Assembly (NCBI GenBank): GCA_958299035.1
Contig: CATQJL010000001.1
Location: 1,364,001 to 1,428,000 of the forward strand
DNA from: Cylicocyclus nassatus
Taxonomy: Eukaryota > Nematoda > Chromadorea > Rhabditida > Strongylidae
Reading direction: 5' to 3'
DNA length: 64,000 nt
The translations under genes were made by a program, and so were the position numbers. The notes beneath the pieces were generated by a model, which did not search any database, was not told the DNA's origin, and saw only the letters and a list, made by a program, of their open reading frames with translations. The first letter of the stretch is position 1. The number at the start of each line of letters is the position of its first letter. This document shows, one piece after another, positions 44,587-57,824 of this stretch.

Positions 44587-45493
44587 CTAGGTTGTAAAGA
44601 AAGTTCCCGGGCACTTGCGAAATTTTTCTTCAAATCGCTGTAACTTCAAGCAGATTGATTCTTTTTTGAAGCTACAAACTTCATTGCGAAGACAATTTTG
44701 TCCACAACATATACTTGTCTTGCTGGCTTTTCAGCACCTCACTGCGGTCCACCAGCATGCGCAGAAGGGAAAAAGGTCGTCGCAAAAAGTGGCCTTTTTG
44801 TGGAGGATTATCGCACGCACGATGAAAGGTGGAGAGCTCAAATGCTGTAGTTATATAGAAGTCTGCTGGGCCTGTTATAGGGACCATTCAAGTTTTGCAA
44901 GACCAGCTGCAAAAAAATTTTTTAGAAAGTTCGAAAAATCGACCATTTTTTGCCCCAAAAAATGCACCATTTTCGCGTAAGTTACTTTGAGGTCTTCTCT
45001 TTCTGCATAGGGCGGACCAAATATTTGATTACTGCGAACATTGTTGGGGTAATATCTTACACATCTTTTGGACCCATCATCCATTTGTGGAGATCTCGGC
45101 AGAAGCGACGCCAGCTGCGAAAAGAGTTGCAGTCAGAGGCAAGTTCCACAGCTTGTAATTTCTGAGCACAAGTCGCAATACTGCAGCTGCGGGTCAGAAG
45201 CTAACAGGCTTCTCAATTAGATCACTCATGACTTGGACGGAATTCTTTGAACTGCACAGAAAAAGGGCGCAGGAAGAAAAACTGCGAAATTTTTATGGTT
45301 AGAAAGATTTATTTATTGATGTGCAGGTCAAACAGGTCTTGGCATCAAGAACAGTCAGAAGATCTGTTGATAACTCCAGGCTTCCCTCTACTGAACAGTA
45401 TAAAAAACTTGGTTCAAAGTCCGACCGAGCGCCGAAAAAACGCTTTTGAAAATGAAATTTCAAAAGTGCCCGGGAACTTTTCTTACAGCCTAA
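44587..45493. mobile_element. MITE, TTAGGCTGTAAGG type, 907 bp (arm 2)
   Basis: Counterpart of 37708-38614 with TA flanks; ends CTAGGTTGTAAAGAAAGTTC and CTTTTCTTACAGCCTAA. Confidence 0.8.
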
Positions 45494-45644
45494 TACAACC
45501 TCAATAGAGCAAACTAACAACTTCTAAAATCAGTTTGATTAGCCTTGAAAGGACCCATTTGAACCTTCTAAGCCGAGATCCGAAGATCGATGTTAGTTCG
45601 GAATACCAGCACTAAGGAGACCTGGCCACTACGTTATCGCATAG

Positions 45645-45845
45645 CAGTGGCGTACCGAGGGGGGGCGAGAACGGGTCGCGAAATTTTTGAAAGTTACTTA
45701 CATGAGTTATAAAAATGTGCAAATGACTTGTTTATTTTTGTAAACAATTAAAATAATTTTTAAAATTTTTTAAAAATTCAAATTAGCCTTATAAAAAATT
45801 TTCGGGGGCCCCCCCCCCCGAGCCGAAATCCTGGGTACGCCACTG
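45645..45845 (-). mobile_element. hAT-type MITE, internally deleted, 201 bp (arm 2)
   Basis: Same insertion as 37173-37556: the 8-bp duplication TCGCATAG (complement of CTATGCGA) on both sides. Most of the GC-rich interior and one poly-C tract are missing. Confidence 0.95.
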
Positions 45846-46767
45846 TCGCATAGGTATCATTTGCCCTCACAGCGTGTGATTATTGCGAGGATAACAAGTC
45901 ATAGTATCGGCCGCTTGCATGCGAGTGGTTCAAAGCGGAGGATAACTGGCCGCTCGGAGCAGATCCATTGTCGGACGATCGCGCGGTGAAATTGCCTACA
46001 AGTTGGATGGCACTTTCACTTATTGGCGCACGGAAGCTCCTGACTTGTGTTGCCCATTTGTACGATAGCGCCTAAAGGAGGGTCGCTCGCACGGAGCGAA
46101 TTCCCAAGTATTTGTCTTTTGAAACTCTGCCTTTACTTGTGCAATAATATAGCTTGGGCCAAGGACGAGAGTACAGAAGAGAAGAGAAGGCAAAAGAAAA
46201 CTGAGAAAGAAATTCAGTACTATAGCCAGCTTTCTTTCGCGCTTGGACATTGCTTCTCCATCTCGCGAATTTTCCGCAATCAAGACTTCTCGAAATGCCT
46301 AAGCGCCTTACGCCGCGCAGTGCGGATCACTATAGAAGTAACGTCGTGCCGACCACTCCACGATGGTTACATATAACCTCTGATTCAACAGGCTTGGCGG
46401 CTGCAAGATGGGGCTTTGTGACCTAATTAAGGCCGCTCGCGCCCGCAACGCAGTCTGCTCTCTATCGCGCGTGTGCTCTCTGGTCATTCTAACCTTAATT
46501 AGGTCACAAAGCCCCGTCTTCCAGCCGCCAAGTCAGTTGAATCAAAGGGTACTTGTCGAATCATGAGATAATATACGATTATGCATTGGAGACTTGGCAT
46601 AAAGAGACTTGCCTGGTGCTGGTCAAGAAATCGTACTTCGGAATTGTGACAGCTTCCCCTTCTTCTAGTTGGGATATCGTCTCAGTCAACTTGTCGAAGT
46701 CGAAAGCGGCTGAAACCGTTCACATTCACAACCTTAATGGCCTAGCTCACGGTCTCTCAAACAAATG

Positions 46768-47136
46768 CTCAGACAGTCGAAGGTATACCTCCGGCGGGCA
46801 AATGGCGCGGGTCTGCCACTTCACGCTCTGGAGCGCTCCGGAGCCGCCATTTCACCCATTTTGGTGCTCCGAGGCTCTCCCAAATCTGGCGCACCTCCGG
46901 AGCAGAGATTTGCGCTGACGCTGAGCGCTCCGGAGCCCTGCTTGTGACGTCACCGTGAGTCATGGTGAACGAATGGGACCCCTCTCCGAGGCGCGCAAAT
47001 CTCTGCTCCGGAAATGTGCCGGATTTGGGAGAGCTCCGGAGCACCAAAATGGGTGAAATGGCAGGGCTCCGGAGCGCTCCAGAGCGCGAAAATGGCAGAC
47101 CCGCGCCATCTGCCCGCCGAGGTATCCTTTACTAAG
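46768..47136. mobile_element. Fold-back MITE rich in GCTCCGGAGC (arm 2)
   Basis: Counterpart of 35876-36250, with a few bases lost near the right end (CCTTTACTAAG). Confidence 0.85.
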
Positions 47137-47703
47137 TATTGATGACGAAAAAAAGGTGACAGATGGCATGGTAGTTCTCAGGCACTCAAAAGAGTGTACC
47201 GTGAACTACATCAAAAAGAGCATCAAAAGGCGGTATTATATAGATGACTTATTGCTTTTAACCTGTATGTTAGCAAGGTCTCTACAAAAAGTAATACGCA
47301 AAATCGCATGCCGCAATCTCAAAGTCTTCGAGCTTTCTATGACAGGAGCTACGTCCAGAACTCGCCGTGCACCTAACACAGGCACCTAGTAGATCTGCTC
47401 GGATTGATGTAGGAAATAGTTGACACCCTGACGATTGCGTGCGCACAAACGTATGCAAGCCCCAAGCCTCTCCAGTTCAACATTATTGTGCATACGATGG
47501 CATTTGGTTCAACGGGGTAGTCGGCTGGAAAGCAACCGCTCTCAACCGTGACGCAGTCTGCCTCTCTTACGCTAACGTGCTCCCTGATCACTCCCTAGCC
47601 TCAATTAGGCCTCGAAGCCAGGCCTTCCAGCTGCCTCCCGTTGAATAGGTACATATGCACGTCACTTTTCATTTATAAGAGAAAAGTTTTGAAGTAACTT
47701 CTA

Positions 47704-48182
47704 TCTTATATATAAAGCTGAATGTCTGTTTGTATGTCTGTATGTCTGTCTGTATGTATGTATGTACGTAATTCCGAATAGAAAATTCCATTTCCGAACC
47801 GATCGGGACCAAACTTGGCACACATACACTTTGGGCCCGGCAAGTGTCATAGGCTACTTTTCGTCATCGATCGATATCGATTTTATCGATTTTTTGGAAA
47901 ATTGGAGCTACAGGGCTGGGATTTGGCACAGGGGGGTAATCAAGCATGCTGATCACCCCCGTGAGGGTGATCAGCATGCTCGACTACACCCCTCTGCCAA
48001 ATTCCAGCCCCCTAGCTCAAACTTTGCAAAAAATCGATAAAATCGACATCGATCGATAACGAAAAATGGACTGTGACACCCGCCGGGGCCCGAAGTGTAT
48101 GTGTGCCAAGTTTGGTCCGGATCGGTTAAGAAATGGAAATTTTCTATTCGGAGCATACGGCGGAGCCGGGTAAGTCAGCTAG
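47704..48182 (+). mobile_element. Helitron, 479 bp (arm 2)
   Basis: Counterpart of 34830-35308. TC start, CTAG end, flanked by A and T. Same length as the arm 1 copy. Confidence 0.9.
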
Positions 48183-49499
48183 TGCAGTAATAATACTGAT
48201 GACCCAATTGTCATAAAGAAGAAAGGACAGCGGGTAGCCGTTCAGTAGTTAACAGCAAATTTAGGTAGCAATTATAATATTATATCTATGCTAGCAGTGA
48301 TGGACCGGGAGGGGAGAGGAGGGGGCATCCCCCAAGAATGGGTCGCGAAATTTTTGACTAAACAGAATGATTTTGCAAAAATTTCTTAAAATTCAAATAA
48401 GCCTCGTAAAAGAATTATTCCATTATGGGCTCACAAAAAACAGGACTCAGCACAAGCTGGGCAGATGTCAAGCTAGAAATCGTTTTGGATGAAGCAGAAG
48501 GTATATCGTAAATATACGTTCACATTTACATAACACTCTCGACAAGTTGCTACACCACTAATGTGTAGAAACAGATGATGCTAGCGATCTTCAAAATCCA
48601 ATTTTTTTTCATGAAGTTGTGATTAAATGTCTTGATTACAGCGCAAACATAACGGTGAGTGCAGATTGTAGAAAAATTATGAGACTGAAAGTTGTGGCAA
48701 GCTTTTTTCTGGAAATTTCCCACCGCAAAAGTAAGATGGCTCGTTTGCAATGCACAGATAAACTAACGAAATTCTGTAGACGCGCAGATGGACGAGGCAA
48801 AGTGAAAAAACAAAAAAAAGTAATGCGAACAAAAACTGTGCTTGGCTTTTTTCAAAGTTAAGTGGGCAATTGTCCACCTAATGCCTACCTGAGCTAGGCA
48901 AAACTTCCATTTCACATATGTTTTCCAAAATTTCTACGTAAATCTGTTCTACACCTGAAGTTCAGTATACAGTAATATTTTAGTTCCAACACTCTACTTC
49001 TCCTCCTTGTTGGGGTTCCCTCGCACGCGGCCGCGCAGCAGCACGCCGCGTGCTGCGGGTGCGCTGCTGCAGTCGCAGTGAAAATATAAGCTAGCTCGCT
49101 GTGAAGGAACTTCTCGGAGAACACGAACGTGCAGCAAATATAGATGTACATCCTTGAAGGCACCGTCCACCCTAAGTTGAGCGTGTTGAGCTTTTGGCGG
49201 CATATAGTAAAAGGGCCCCCTATCAATCCAATTCCCAACTCGTGGCACAAATGCCGCTTCGGAAGCAAGGAAATCGCTTCGGAATAGCGAAGATGCAGAA
49301 AGACCCCCATCCATGCCCACCCTCCCCCATCCATGCCCGCCCATTTGTGCGCGCCCATCCAATCACCGTTCCGGAAAGCCGGCATGTGGGGTCTCCGGAA
49401 CGGAAATTGTCGCGGTTTTCGCGCATTCTCGACTTCATATTCGGAATCAGGGACATGAGAAGGCCCTGAAACGACAAAAACGTGGAAGTTGAAAATCTA

Positions 49500-50078
49500 C
49501 TCAGATAATCGCCGGGGGCAGGCGGTCCGCAAACTCGCGCTTTTCTGCAGGCGGTCAGCAGAATTTTGGGGCGTGGCCAAACCTTCAGCGGGCGGCACTT
49601 CCATATTCTGCCAGCGGGCAGCAATACAGCATTTTTTGCAAGCGCTCGGCAAATAATTTCTTTCAGCGAGCGCTGCCCAAACTTTCAGCAAGCGCTCGGA
49701 CTCTTTTTAGGCATTTTCGGGCGTACGTCGAGCGCAGGTAAGACTCTGTGCGGCAGAGGTGTCACCGTTGGTTTAATTACTCAAGTTTGAGGTACTTTTT
49801 CTCAGCGGAAAGTACCTGGGGGTTGCGCAATCCTTCACGAAGGACCGTGCGGCCCTCAAAATTTTTGCATATTCTCGCGGAAAGTCCGCGAGAATGCGGC
49901 CATTGCGCCGCAGCTAATCCATGTAGAAACCGCGATTGTTCTTCAAGCATTCGTCTTTAATTTCGCCAACTTTCTTCCAAATTTCTGCAAGCGGGCCGCA
50001 AAAAAATCAACGAACTATCTTTCCGGTGCGCGCTTGCTCAAAATTCACATGGCCGCCTGCCCCCGGTGGTTATCTGAG
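49500..50078. mobile_element. CTCAGA-family element, 579 bp (arm 2)
   Basis: Counterpart of 32561-33138, TA flanks, same GAGCGCTTGC-type internal units. Confidence 0.85.
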
Positions 50079-51580
50079 TAGGTGAACGGTGCCTTTAACC
50101 GGCGAAGCTGTGCTGCCGTGAGCGTATATTTTCACTGCGACTTCAGCGGCGTACGCCGCAGGACGCGGTGATGTGGTGTGCTACCGCATCCTGCCGCATG
50201 CGCCGCAGCACGCCGCGCCCTGCGGCGTAGTGTGAAGGAACCCCTAGGATCCGGAATAGCAACGACGTCGGTACTATTGAGGATGAGCGCGCTTCAATCG
50301 AAACCGGGAAGGCAGGCGTTATGGAGCAAAGCTAGGCCGCATTCCCCTGCGGTATACCCTGAGGGCCCTTTGCGTTGCGGCACTTCTAATTGCAGTTCCA
50401 GGAGTAGTGCGCTCCTACTCGGATTGAGGTATTTTCCCTAGCTACGTTACGAGATGTTCACTTTATAACTGCAATAAAAAACCAAAAGATGAAAAAATTG
50501 GTGAATTTTAGGAATGCTTGGGGAAAGGCTGGATTCAATTAAAGGTGTTCAAAAGAGGTGGATGGTAACACGATAATTAGTACAGAAAAGATATAGAAAC
50601 TTTCCGTCACTGGCTTTTGAGAAACTGATTTCCTCTTACTTCCTCTTGTGTTCTGCTTTACAGTCACTTCTTCCTCATATTCTATTTCTAAGACATCCTA
50701 AAAATCCATTTATCTTATACATTTTAATCTCTTTGTTATGGAGAATATGGAAAATGGCTCAGTCCGCTAAGTTTCGCTAACTCCCCTGCGGCTGCAATTA
50801 GAAGCGACGCAACGCAAAGAGCCCCCAGAATATACCGCAAGCGAATGCGGCGTAACTTTGCTCCATAACGCCACGCCGCCATCGAAACCTATGCAATTAG
50901 CGGGACAAGTAAATCGTAGAATTCGATAGTAGAAAAGACAAACTCGTTCCAATGACCCGATGACCCGATTATCAGTTGAGCGCTATCAGTTGAGTTGAAG
51001 TTGCTATCTTGTAGAGCTTGGAACGCTGATTCCAAATCTACCTTTCCTATCTACTGCGACCTTCTGGGCGAGGAATTATGAACGTTTTTGTGGGTAATAA
51101 GTTGAATGCAAGATCAAAGTAAACTCAGTCATAACCTTTTCCTAACGCTCAAATGAGGCAGCAGCGAGATGATATATTCGAATCAAAAATGTTCATTGCA
51201 CCGAGTGACCCGATCACCAGTTGAGCCCTGGAAAAATGTTATGACTCACTTTACGCTAATCTTACACTTAACATTTTACTTACAAAAAACTTCATAACTC
51301 CTAGCCCAGAAGCCGGCAGCAGACAGCGAAAACAGGTTTGAAATCAGTGTTGTAAGCTCTATAAGATAATGTACATATCGCCTTAAAAGGCCACTTCGAC
51401 AAACATTCCTTCCCTTGTAAGTTTGAGCCCACAATACAAGGGCTTTGGTATTTGGTAGCTTTCAGGTGGTAAATTCGCCGAAATTAAGTTAAATAACTCC
51501 TGATCCAGAACCATTCTGCAGCTGAACAAGGCTGACTTGTCAGCTTCCATGTGCTCTCTTCTTTAAACCTGGGCATTTCG

Positions 51581-51688
51581 TATTGTTTGTTAGTGATACT
51601 GTGCCAAACAGGTTTTTATGGTGATTTTTTATGGCAATTAAGATCCACCATAAAAACCTGTTTGGCACAACATCACTAACAAACAATA
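51581..51688. repeat. 108-bp perfect hairpin (arm 2)
   Basis: Counterpart of 30959-31066, same length. Confidence 0.9.
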
Positions 51689-52817
51689 TGACTTGTCAGC
51701 GTTTCAAACTGCTTCAGATGATAACTATCTTATGTCAAAAGGAAGGTCACTGCGACTTCTGACACCATCCTTGCAAGCAGGAAAGCTGCGTTTTACGATA
51801 GCTATCGAGCCACCTTTCTTCCGCTAGTGCCAGACAACCAAGATTCCAAAGACGGCATTTCAATAATTCAAATTTTCAGTTTACCCACGAACTACCATAA
51901 TGCCGCTAACTAGACCCAAAAAATTCATAAAAAAGAGTCGCCGTCGGAAGCTTTAATCTCGTGTGGAAATGCAAGAAACCCGTGAAAAACGCCGATCTGC
52001 AGAAAAATTCCTTATCATCGAATTTTCTCACAAAAATTCAGCTTGAATGAAAAAATTGTCTAGCTTGAACATGGTAAATTTTTTCTCGCGCGTCAGACCA
52101 GGTTTGCTTCTAAAAATGCAGAGATCACGAACCTGCAGAGCGAAATTTTCAAGTAATTTTTATTCTTGCATTTCCATTCGAGAATAAAACCTGCCACGGC
52201 AACATGAAACTCTGCGCAAGGAATTTGGGCTCGCTAGCGGCAATTGAGACCAAATTAGTAATCACGTGAACTTCCACCATTTTTTGATTGTTTCTCCACG
52301 GCTAGCCATATAGATTTTCTTGAGATAGATAATGTGGACCTCTATGTAAAGAAATTTGGGTTCGCTAGCGGCAAAACCCGTACTTTAAAGCCCAATTCAC
52401 GATCCTAAAGTTTGAATTGCCATTTTCGGATCGTTTCTTCTAGACTAGCCAGAAGAACCTGTGTTGAGATAAATACTGTAAAGCGCAACTTTTGCCCAAT
52501 TTCCTGTATTTGAAGCTTTGAATGCTCAAAATTCAAAAAATTATCGATGCTTGAGATTGAACAAAGCCTTTTGTGCCAACTCAATATATGGTACTATTGC
52601 CGCAATGCATATTTTATTGCTAGAGGGACAAATACCAATTGTATACCGACAAGGATGGTCGAAGTCGAACTCCCCAACAGCGGCTCTGGCTCGTTGCTCT
52701 TCATTAAGTTCTTTGTAAAAAGACTCCAGTGGAATAGTGATGACCTTAAATAATTGAATTTTAAATCGCTGACTACAACCACGTCACTGCATATAATGAT
52801 ACGGGGTGTCTTAAAAG

Positions 52818-52975
52818 CAGTGGCGTACCTTCGGGGTTCTGAGCACGCGAAAATTTTAGAAAGCATACCAAAAAGAATTTCGGAGTGCGCGGCTAACGCC
52901 ACGCGCCTTCATTAGAAAAAAATTTTTGTCGCCCCCCCCCTTCCCCGCCGAGCCGAAATCCTGGGTACACCACTG
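52818..52975 (-). mobile_element. hAT-type MITE (arm 2)
   Basis: Counterpart of 29640-29802; CTTAAAAG duplication on both sides. Confidence 0.9.
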
Positions 52976-53623
52976 CTTAAAAGTATATATGCACAATAAT
53001 ACTTGCATTGATACTTGCTGATAACTGCTATCGCTACACTTCTCATAAGGAAAGGATACTTGGTCGAAGTGACGTTACCATAGGAAATGTACACTGTCTT
53101 ATAAGCATGGAACGCTGATCCCAAATCTGCTTTCGCTATCCGCAAAGCGCTTCTGGGAGGTGAGTAATGGAAAATTTTTAACACAAAAATTTCGAGACGC
53201 AGCTACAATGAAATCTTTCAGAACTGTAGAGTGAGCTTGAAGAGGCTTATGATTACTGCCAGGGTGCTTTGTGCAGTCAATATCTTCATTCTAGTAATTT
53301 TGAGACAGTCGTTGCTCCATTCAGGCACCGAAAAGACCTCAACACACATTTTTACCTTAATCAAAATCTTGAATTTTTGCCTCAGAAACTCTTATAACTT
53401 CCATCACAAAAGCGCTTCGCAGATGCCGAAAGCAAATTCGGAATCAAGTTTCTACCGTAATACTACAGTAATGAAGAGAGTTGGGTGATTCGTTCTCTAA
53501 TGCAAATCTAAGTTGAAGCCAGCTCTACAAAACGGTACCTGAAGCAAGGCAAAAGACTTCTTGGGAAGAGAGAAATTAACGATCAAACGTTCGAAACATT
53601 TTTTTGGGGACACCCTGTATATA

Positions 53624-54566
53624 TTAGGTTGATGCAAAAATAATGAGCGTTTTTATTTGCTTGCTTTAACAAAGAAACCAGACTCAACCCAACAAAGGGT
53701 AAGGGGTACCGTTCGATAGAGCAAAGCAAGCTCTACAAGATGGCACTCATGCCTTTGCGCCATGCTCGATCCACGGAGAGTTCGAACTCAATCTAAAGAT
53801 TTCCAAATGCCCAAAAAATCGAAAAAAATCAGATCTTCGTCCAAATAATTTCTACGGACCTCCCACTCGCTCACATCAATACTATCGATATCTGATATCC
53901 ATATGTGCGATTGCCGTATTTTTTCCTTGACTAGAAACTGAGAAAATGAAAATTTCCCTGATTTTCTCAAAGCAATGCTGAGCCGTTTTTGCATATGTAG
54001 TTCTATACTACAAGCCTAGATAAGCATAACTGTAAGTTTTCAGCCTATTTCGAGCGGTATTTTTCGAGAAATGTCGATTTTAGCACTGAAACTGAAACGA
54101 AAAAATCCGAATCCGTTATTTTTCGAAAACTACCGCTTGGAATGGGCTGAAAATCTACAGTTATGCTTAACTAGGCTTGTAGTATAGAACTACATATGCA
54201 AAAACGGCTCAGCATTGCTTTGAGAAAATCAGGGAAATTTTCGTTTTCTCAGTTTCTAGTCAAGGAAAAAATACGGCAATCGCACATATGGATATCAGAT
54301 ATCGATAGTATTGATGTGAGCGAGTGGGAGGTCCGTAGAAATTATTTGGACGAAGATCTGATTTTTTTCGATTTTTTGGGCATTTGGAAATCTTTAGATT
54401 GAGTTCGAACTCTCCGTGGATCGAGCATGGCGCAAAGGCATGAGTGCCATCTTGTAGAGCTTGCTTTGCTCTATCGAACAGTACCCCTTACTCTTTGTTG
54501 GGTTGAGTCTGGTTGCTTTGTTAAAGCAAGCAAATAAAAACGCTCATTATTTTTGCATCAACCTAA
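53624..54566. mobile_element. Fold-back MITE, TTAGGTTGATGCAAAAATAA type (arm 2)
   Basis: Counterpart of 23953-24898; halves mirror around 54095. Confidence 0.9.
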
Positions 54567-54571
54567 TTTAT

Positions 54572-55285
54572 ACCAGTGCGTCACCTCTGCTTCGCAAAGG
54601 CTCGCACTGGTCCGCTCTACTATCTAGGTCCTACATTTTCGCATAATGATGGCATTGGAACTCACCGAGCATTGCCGACTATCACGGACAAAATGTAAAC
54701 AACTACTCATTCCAAAAGCTTTTCTATGTGAAACGGTGATTTCGCGTGGGTGAGAGTTTTTGCAGGAGAACAAACGCAAATTTTTATGAGTTTATGATTT
54801 TCCCATGATTTTGACAGTTGCAATAAGAACAGACACCGTGAGCTGCATCTTTGTGCAAAAATCTCGTCAAATGTTTTAGTAAAAGCTTGGCAAAATGACC
54901 ATTTACGCAACCAATACTTTTTGGCTCCGGTTTTGTAAAGTAATGGATTTTTTATCACTTTTTTGGGCCTAAGTTCATGGCTTGCACATTTACATGGCAT
55001 AAACATCCATGACTCTGCAAAAAGTGGAATTACGGACCCAATTTTGCGGCTCAAATGCAAAGTGGATCCGTTTGGCGCGCAGTTTCTGAGGGATCCGCTC
55101 AACGAATCTGCTCGTGCTTTTGCGTGTTGGCCTTTCATGCGGGTAGCAAGCGCTGTGCAAAATTTGAGCCCAGGACGTTGGCTGGAACACGCCCTACGAA
55201 TTTCGTAACAGACACACTCACACACACATACGCACACACAGACACACAAACTCACGTAAACATCCTTAGCCCGTTATTATAAGTT
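54572..55285. mobile_element. CACTGG-hairpin element (arm 2)
   Basis: Counterpart of 23238-23947, with the hairpin end at 54572-54610 and the CA-rich/TAGCCCGTTATTAT end on the right. Confidence 0.6.
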
Positions 55286-55308
55286 ATGATATCATTCTAT
55301 GACTTAAT

Positions 55309-56013
55309 AGTTTTTTTTTCATTTTTGTTTCATTTTTGAAAATCTGTAACTTTGCGGTGTTTCAACGGATTCGCTTGCCTGTAATTTTATTAGATAAAAT
55401 AAGTCTTTTTCTTTCAAACCCTGTTTTGCGGAGTTTCTGTTTCACATTGGGTGCGGAGATAAAAATGGAAAACTAAGACCATGTAAACTTTGACCATTTT
55501 AAGTTAGGTCACCAAAAATCTGGAATGCTGCAGAAAAATCTGAAATCGTCAGTATATATGTTTTTTGACCTACCCTTTGCATCTGTTAAAAAAAATTGTG
55601 CTGTTTGGACGTCTCTGTGAGAAGTTATGAATATCGAGTTTATTATGGGAAAGGCCAAAATTAATTAATTTGTCAATTTTCGCGAAAATCATAACTTCTC
55701 ACGGAGACGTCCAAACAGCACAGTTTTTTCACAGATGCAAAGGGTAGGTCAACAAACATATGTACTGACGATTTCAGATTTTTCTGCAGCATTCCAGATT
55801 TTTGGTGACCTAACTTAAAATGGTCAGAGCTTATATGGTCTTAGTTTTCCATTTTTCTCTCCGCACCCAGTGTGAAGCGCAGCTACGTAAAACAGCACTC
55901 GAAAGCGAAGGATTTATTCTTTCTAATAAAAATGTAAGGAAGTAAATCCGTTGTGACAGCGCAAAGTTATGATTTTTCAGAAATGAAACGACAAAACTTT
56001 CGGTACAACCTAA
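55309..56013. mobile_element. Fold-back MITE, TTAGGTTG family, left end truncated
   Basis: The right end TTTCGGTACAACCTAA is followed by TA. The interior mirrors around 55655 (AACTTCTCACGGAGACGTCC and complement). The left terminus is missing where it meets the arm 2 boundary. Confidence 0.8.
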
Positions 56014-56017
56014 TATA

Positions 56018-56689
56018 CAGGGTGTCCCAAAAAATGTATCGAACGTTTGATTGTTAATATCTGTCTTTTAAAGAAGTCTTTCCTCTTGCTTCAGGTACCA
56101 ATCTGTAGACTGGCTTCAACTTGGATTTGCATTATAGAACGAATCCCTCATTTCTTTTCATTACTGTAGGATTACGGTAGAAACTCCAGAGAGGGTTTTA
56201 AGCAATGAAAGGCCATATTTTGCCTCAGAAAAAAAAATAGCCTGAAAGCTTTTACACTAGGCTAATTAAAGTTGCTGATTATAACTGTAAAGCTCCCAAC
56301 TTATTATGATGCTTCATTGAAGAGTTATGCCAGGTAAGAGGTAACGGCCATTTTTTCAATGTTCCTAAAAAGTGCGATTACACCGTTTAGAAAACTTCGT
56401 AATCTTATAAATAGTTGAGTATTGAACTCAGCGTCCATAAAAACCCTATTACACAAGTTTTCACAATTTTTTAAAAAAGTTTTGAAACGGCAGCTTTTTC
56501 CACATTGACACCATATGTTTCAAGTTTCTACCGTAATCCTACAGTAATGAAGAGAGATGGGTTATTTGTTCTATGATATTGATCTAAGTTGAAGCCAGCT
56601 CTACAAAACGTTGCCTGAAGCAAGGCAAAAGACTTCTTGGGAAGAGAGATATTAACGATCAAACGTTCGATACATTTTTTTGGGACACC

Positions 56690-56692
<3 letters not shown>
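56018..56692. mobile_element. GGGTGTCCC MITE, 675 bp
   Basis: CAGGGTGTCCCAAAAAATGT at the left and complement at the right, TA flanks, high similarity to 28916-29595. A (TA)n run follows to about 56752. Confidence 0.9.
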
Positions 56693-56751
<59 letters not shown>

Positions 56752-56753
56752 GT

Positions 56754-57090
56754 CAGTGGCGTACCCAGGATTTCGGCTCGGGGGGGGGGGGGCGCGACAA
56801 GAATTTTTTTCTAAAGAAGGTGCGTGGCGTTAGCCACGCACTCCGAAAAAATTTTGGGGGTGCTTCTCAAAATTTTTGCGGGTCCCCGACCCCTAAAATC
56901 TGGAAAAAGGGGGCGTGGCGTCAGCCACGCCCCCGAAAAAATTTTTTTTACAAGGCTAATTTGAATTTTTAAAAATTTTTAATAATTATTTTAATTATTT
57001 ACAAAAATAAACAAGTCACTTGCACATTTTTATAACCCATATAAGTAACTTTCAAAAATTTCGCGACCCATTCTCGGGGGGGGGGGGCGC
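56754..57090 (+). mobile_element. hAT-type MITE, right end truncated
   Basis: Left end CAGTGGCGTACCCAGGATTT and the full interior up to the late poly-G tract. It then stops and sequence of another MITE begins (TTTTGCACATTACAG). Confidence 0.85.
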
Positions 57091-57819
57091 GTTTTGCACA
57101 TTACAGTGCCTTTTTCATGGGTTAAAACAAAGTAGATCGAGAGTTAGAAGCAAATAAAGAGAATTTCTTCACTTTTACAACTTTTGCGCATGCTCAAAAA
57201 AACTTGAAAACGTCACAGAAAGAACAAAAAAGTCATAAACATGGGTTTTGTGACCTTCCCTTTCGAGCCGAGTGAAAATCGCGCCAATCGGGAGCAATTT
57301 TGTTTTTCGCGATTTTTTCGGGTTTTCGGGCCTGCGTTTTTCACGAAAATCAAAATCGCTCTCGACTGATATGATTTTCACTCAGCTAGAAAGATAAGGT
57401 CACAAAACCTATGTTTATAACTTTTCCGTCTTTTCTGTGGCGTTTTCATGCTTTTTTGAGCATGCGCAAAAATTGTAAAAATGAAGAAATTCTCTTTATT
57501 TGCTTCTAACTCTCGATTTACTTCGTTTTAACCCATGAAAAAGGCACCATTGTAATGTGCAAAATTTTCTCTATCAAATAAAAATACTTCCAGAATTTTT
57601 CGTGAGCCAGCTTAAAAAACGTCGATCTTGACTAATTTCCTTCAATTGCTTTTAACTCTCGAACTTATCAACGCTAATTCATGGCAAAGACACCGCTATG
57701 AAGAAAAAGGATTCCTCTTTCATACAAAAATTAATTTGGAAATAATTGTTGAGAAATAAGGAAGTTATGATTTTTTGAAAATCCGGAACAATCCGGATCA
57801 AGATTTTAGGACAACCTAA
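57091..57819. mobile_element. Fold-back MITE related to 12853-13823, left-truncated
   Basis: Mirrored interior around 57330 with the same order of phrases as 12853-13823 (TCGAGAGTTAGAAGCAAATA, CACGAAAATCAAAATCGCTC). Right end TTTTAGGACAACCTAA then TA. The left terminal 200 bp is missing. Confidence 0.8.
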
Positions 57820-57824
57820 TATAT

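Larger units (their letters stand above)
42380..55308 (-). repeat. Giant inverted repeat, arm 2 (about 12.9 kb)
   Basis: Reverse complement of arm 1. The inner boundary is at about 42380 (GACTATAAGCTACAACGCAG against arm 1 ending ...GTTGTAGCTTATAGTA). The outer boundary is in the TATCATTCTATGACTTAAT segment near 55308. Small substitutions and short indels are scattered throughout. Arm 2 lacks the two arm-1-only insertions and has a shorter hAT MITE. Confidence 0.9.

Noticed and set aside
23213..55308. Whole inverted duplication as a multiple-displacement-amplification chimera
   Set aside because: Such chimeras copy one molecule and give near-identical arms; here arms have private transposon insertions and substitutions. 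A haplotype misjoin remains possible and is kept as a finding.
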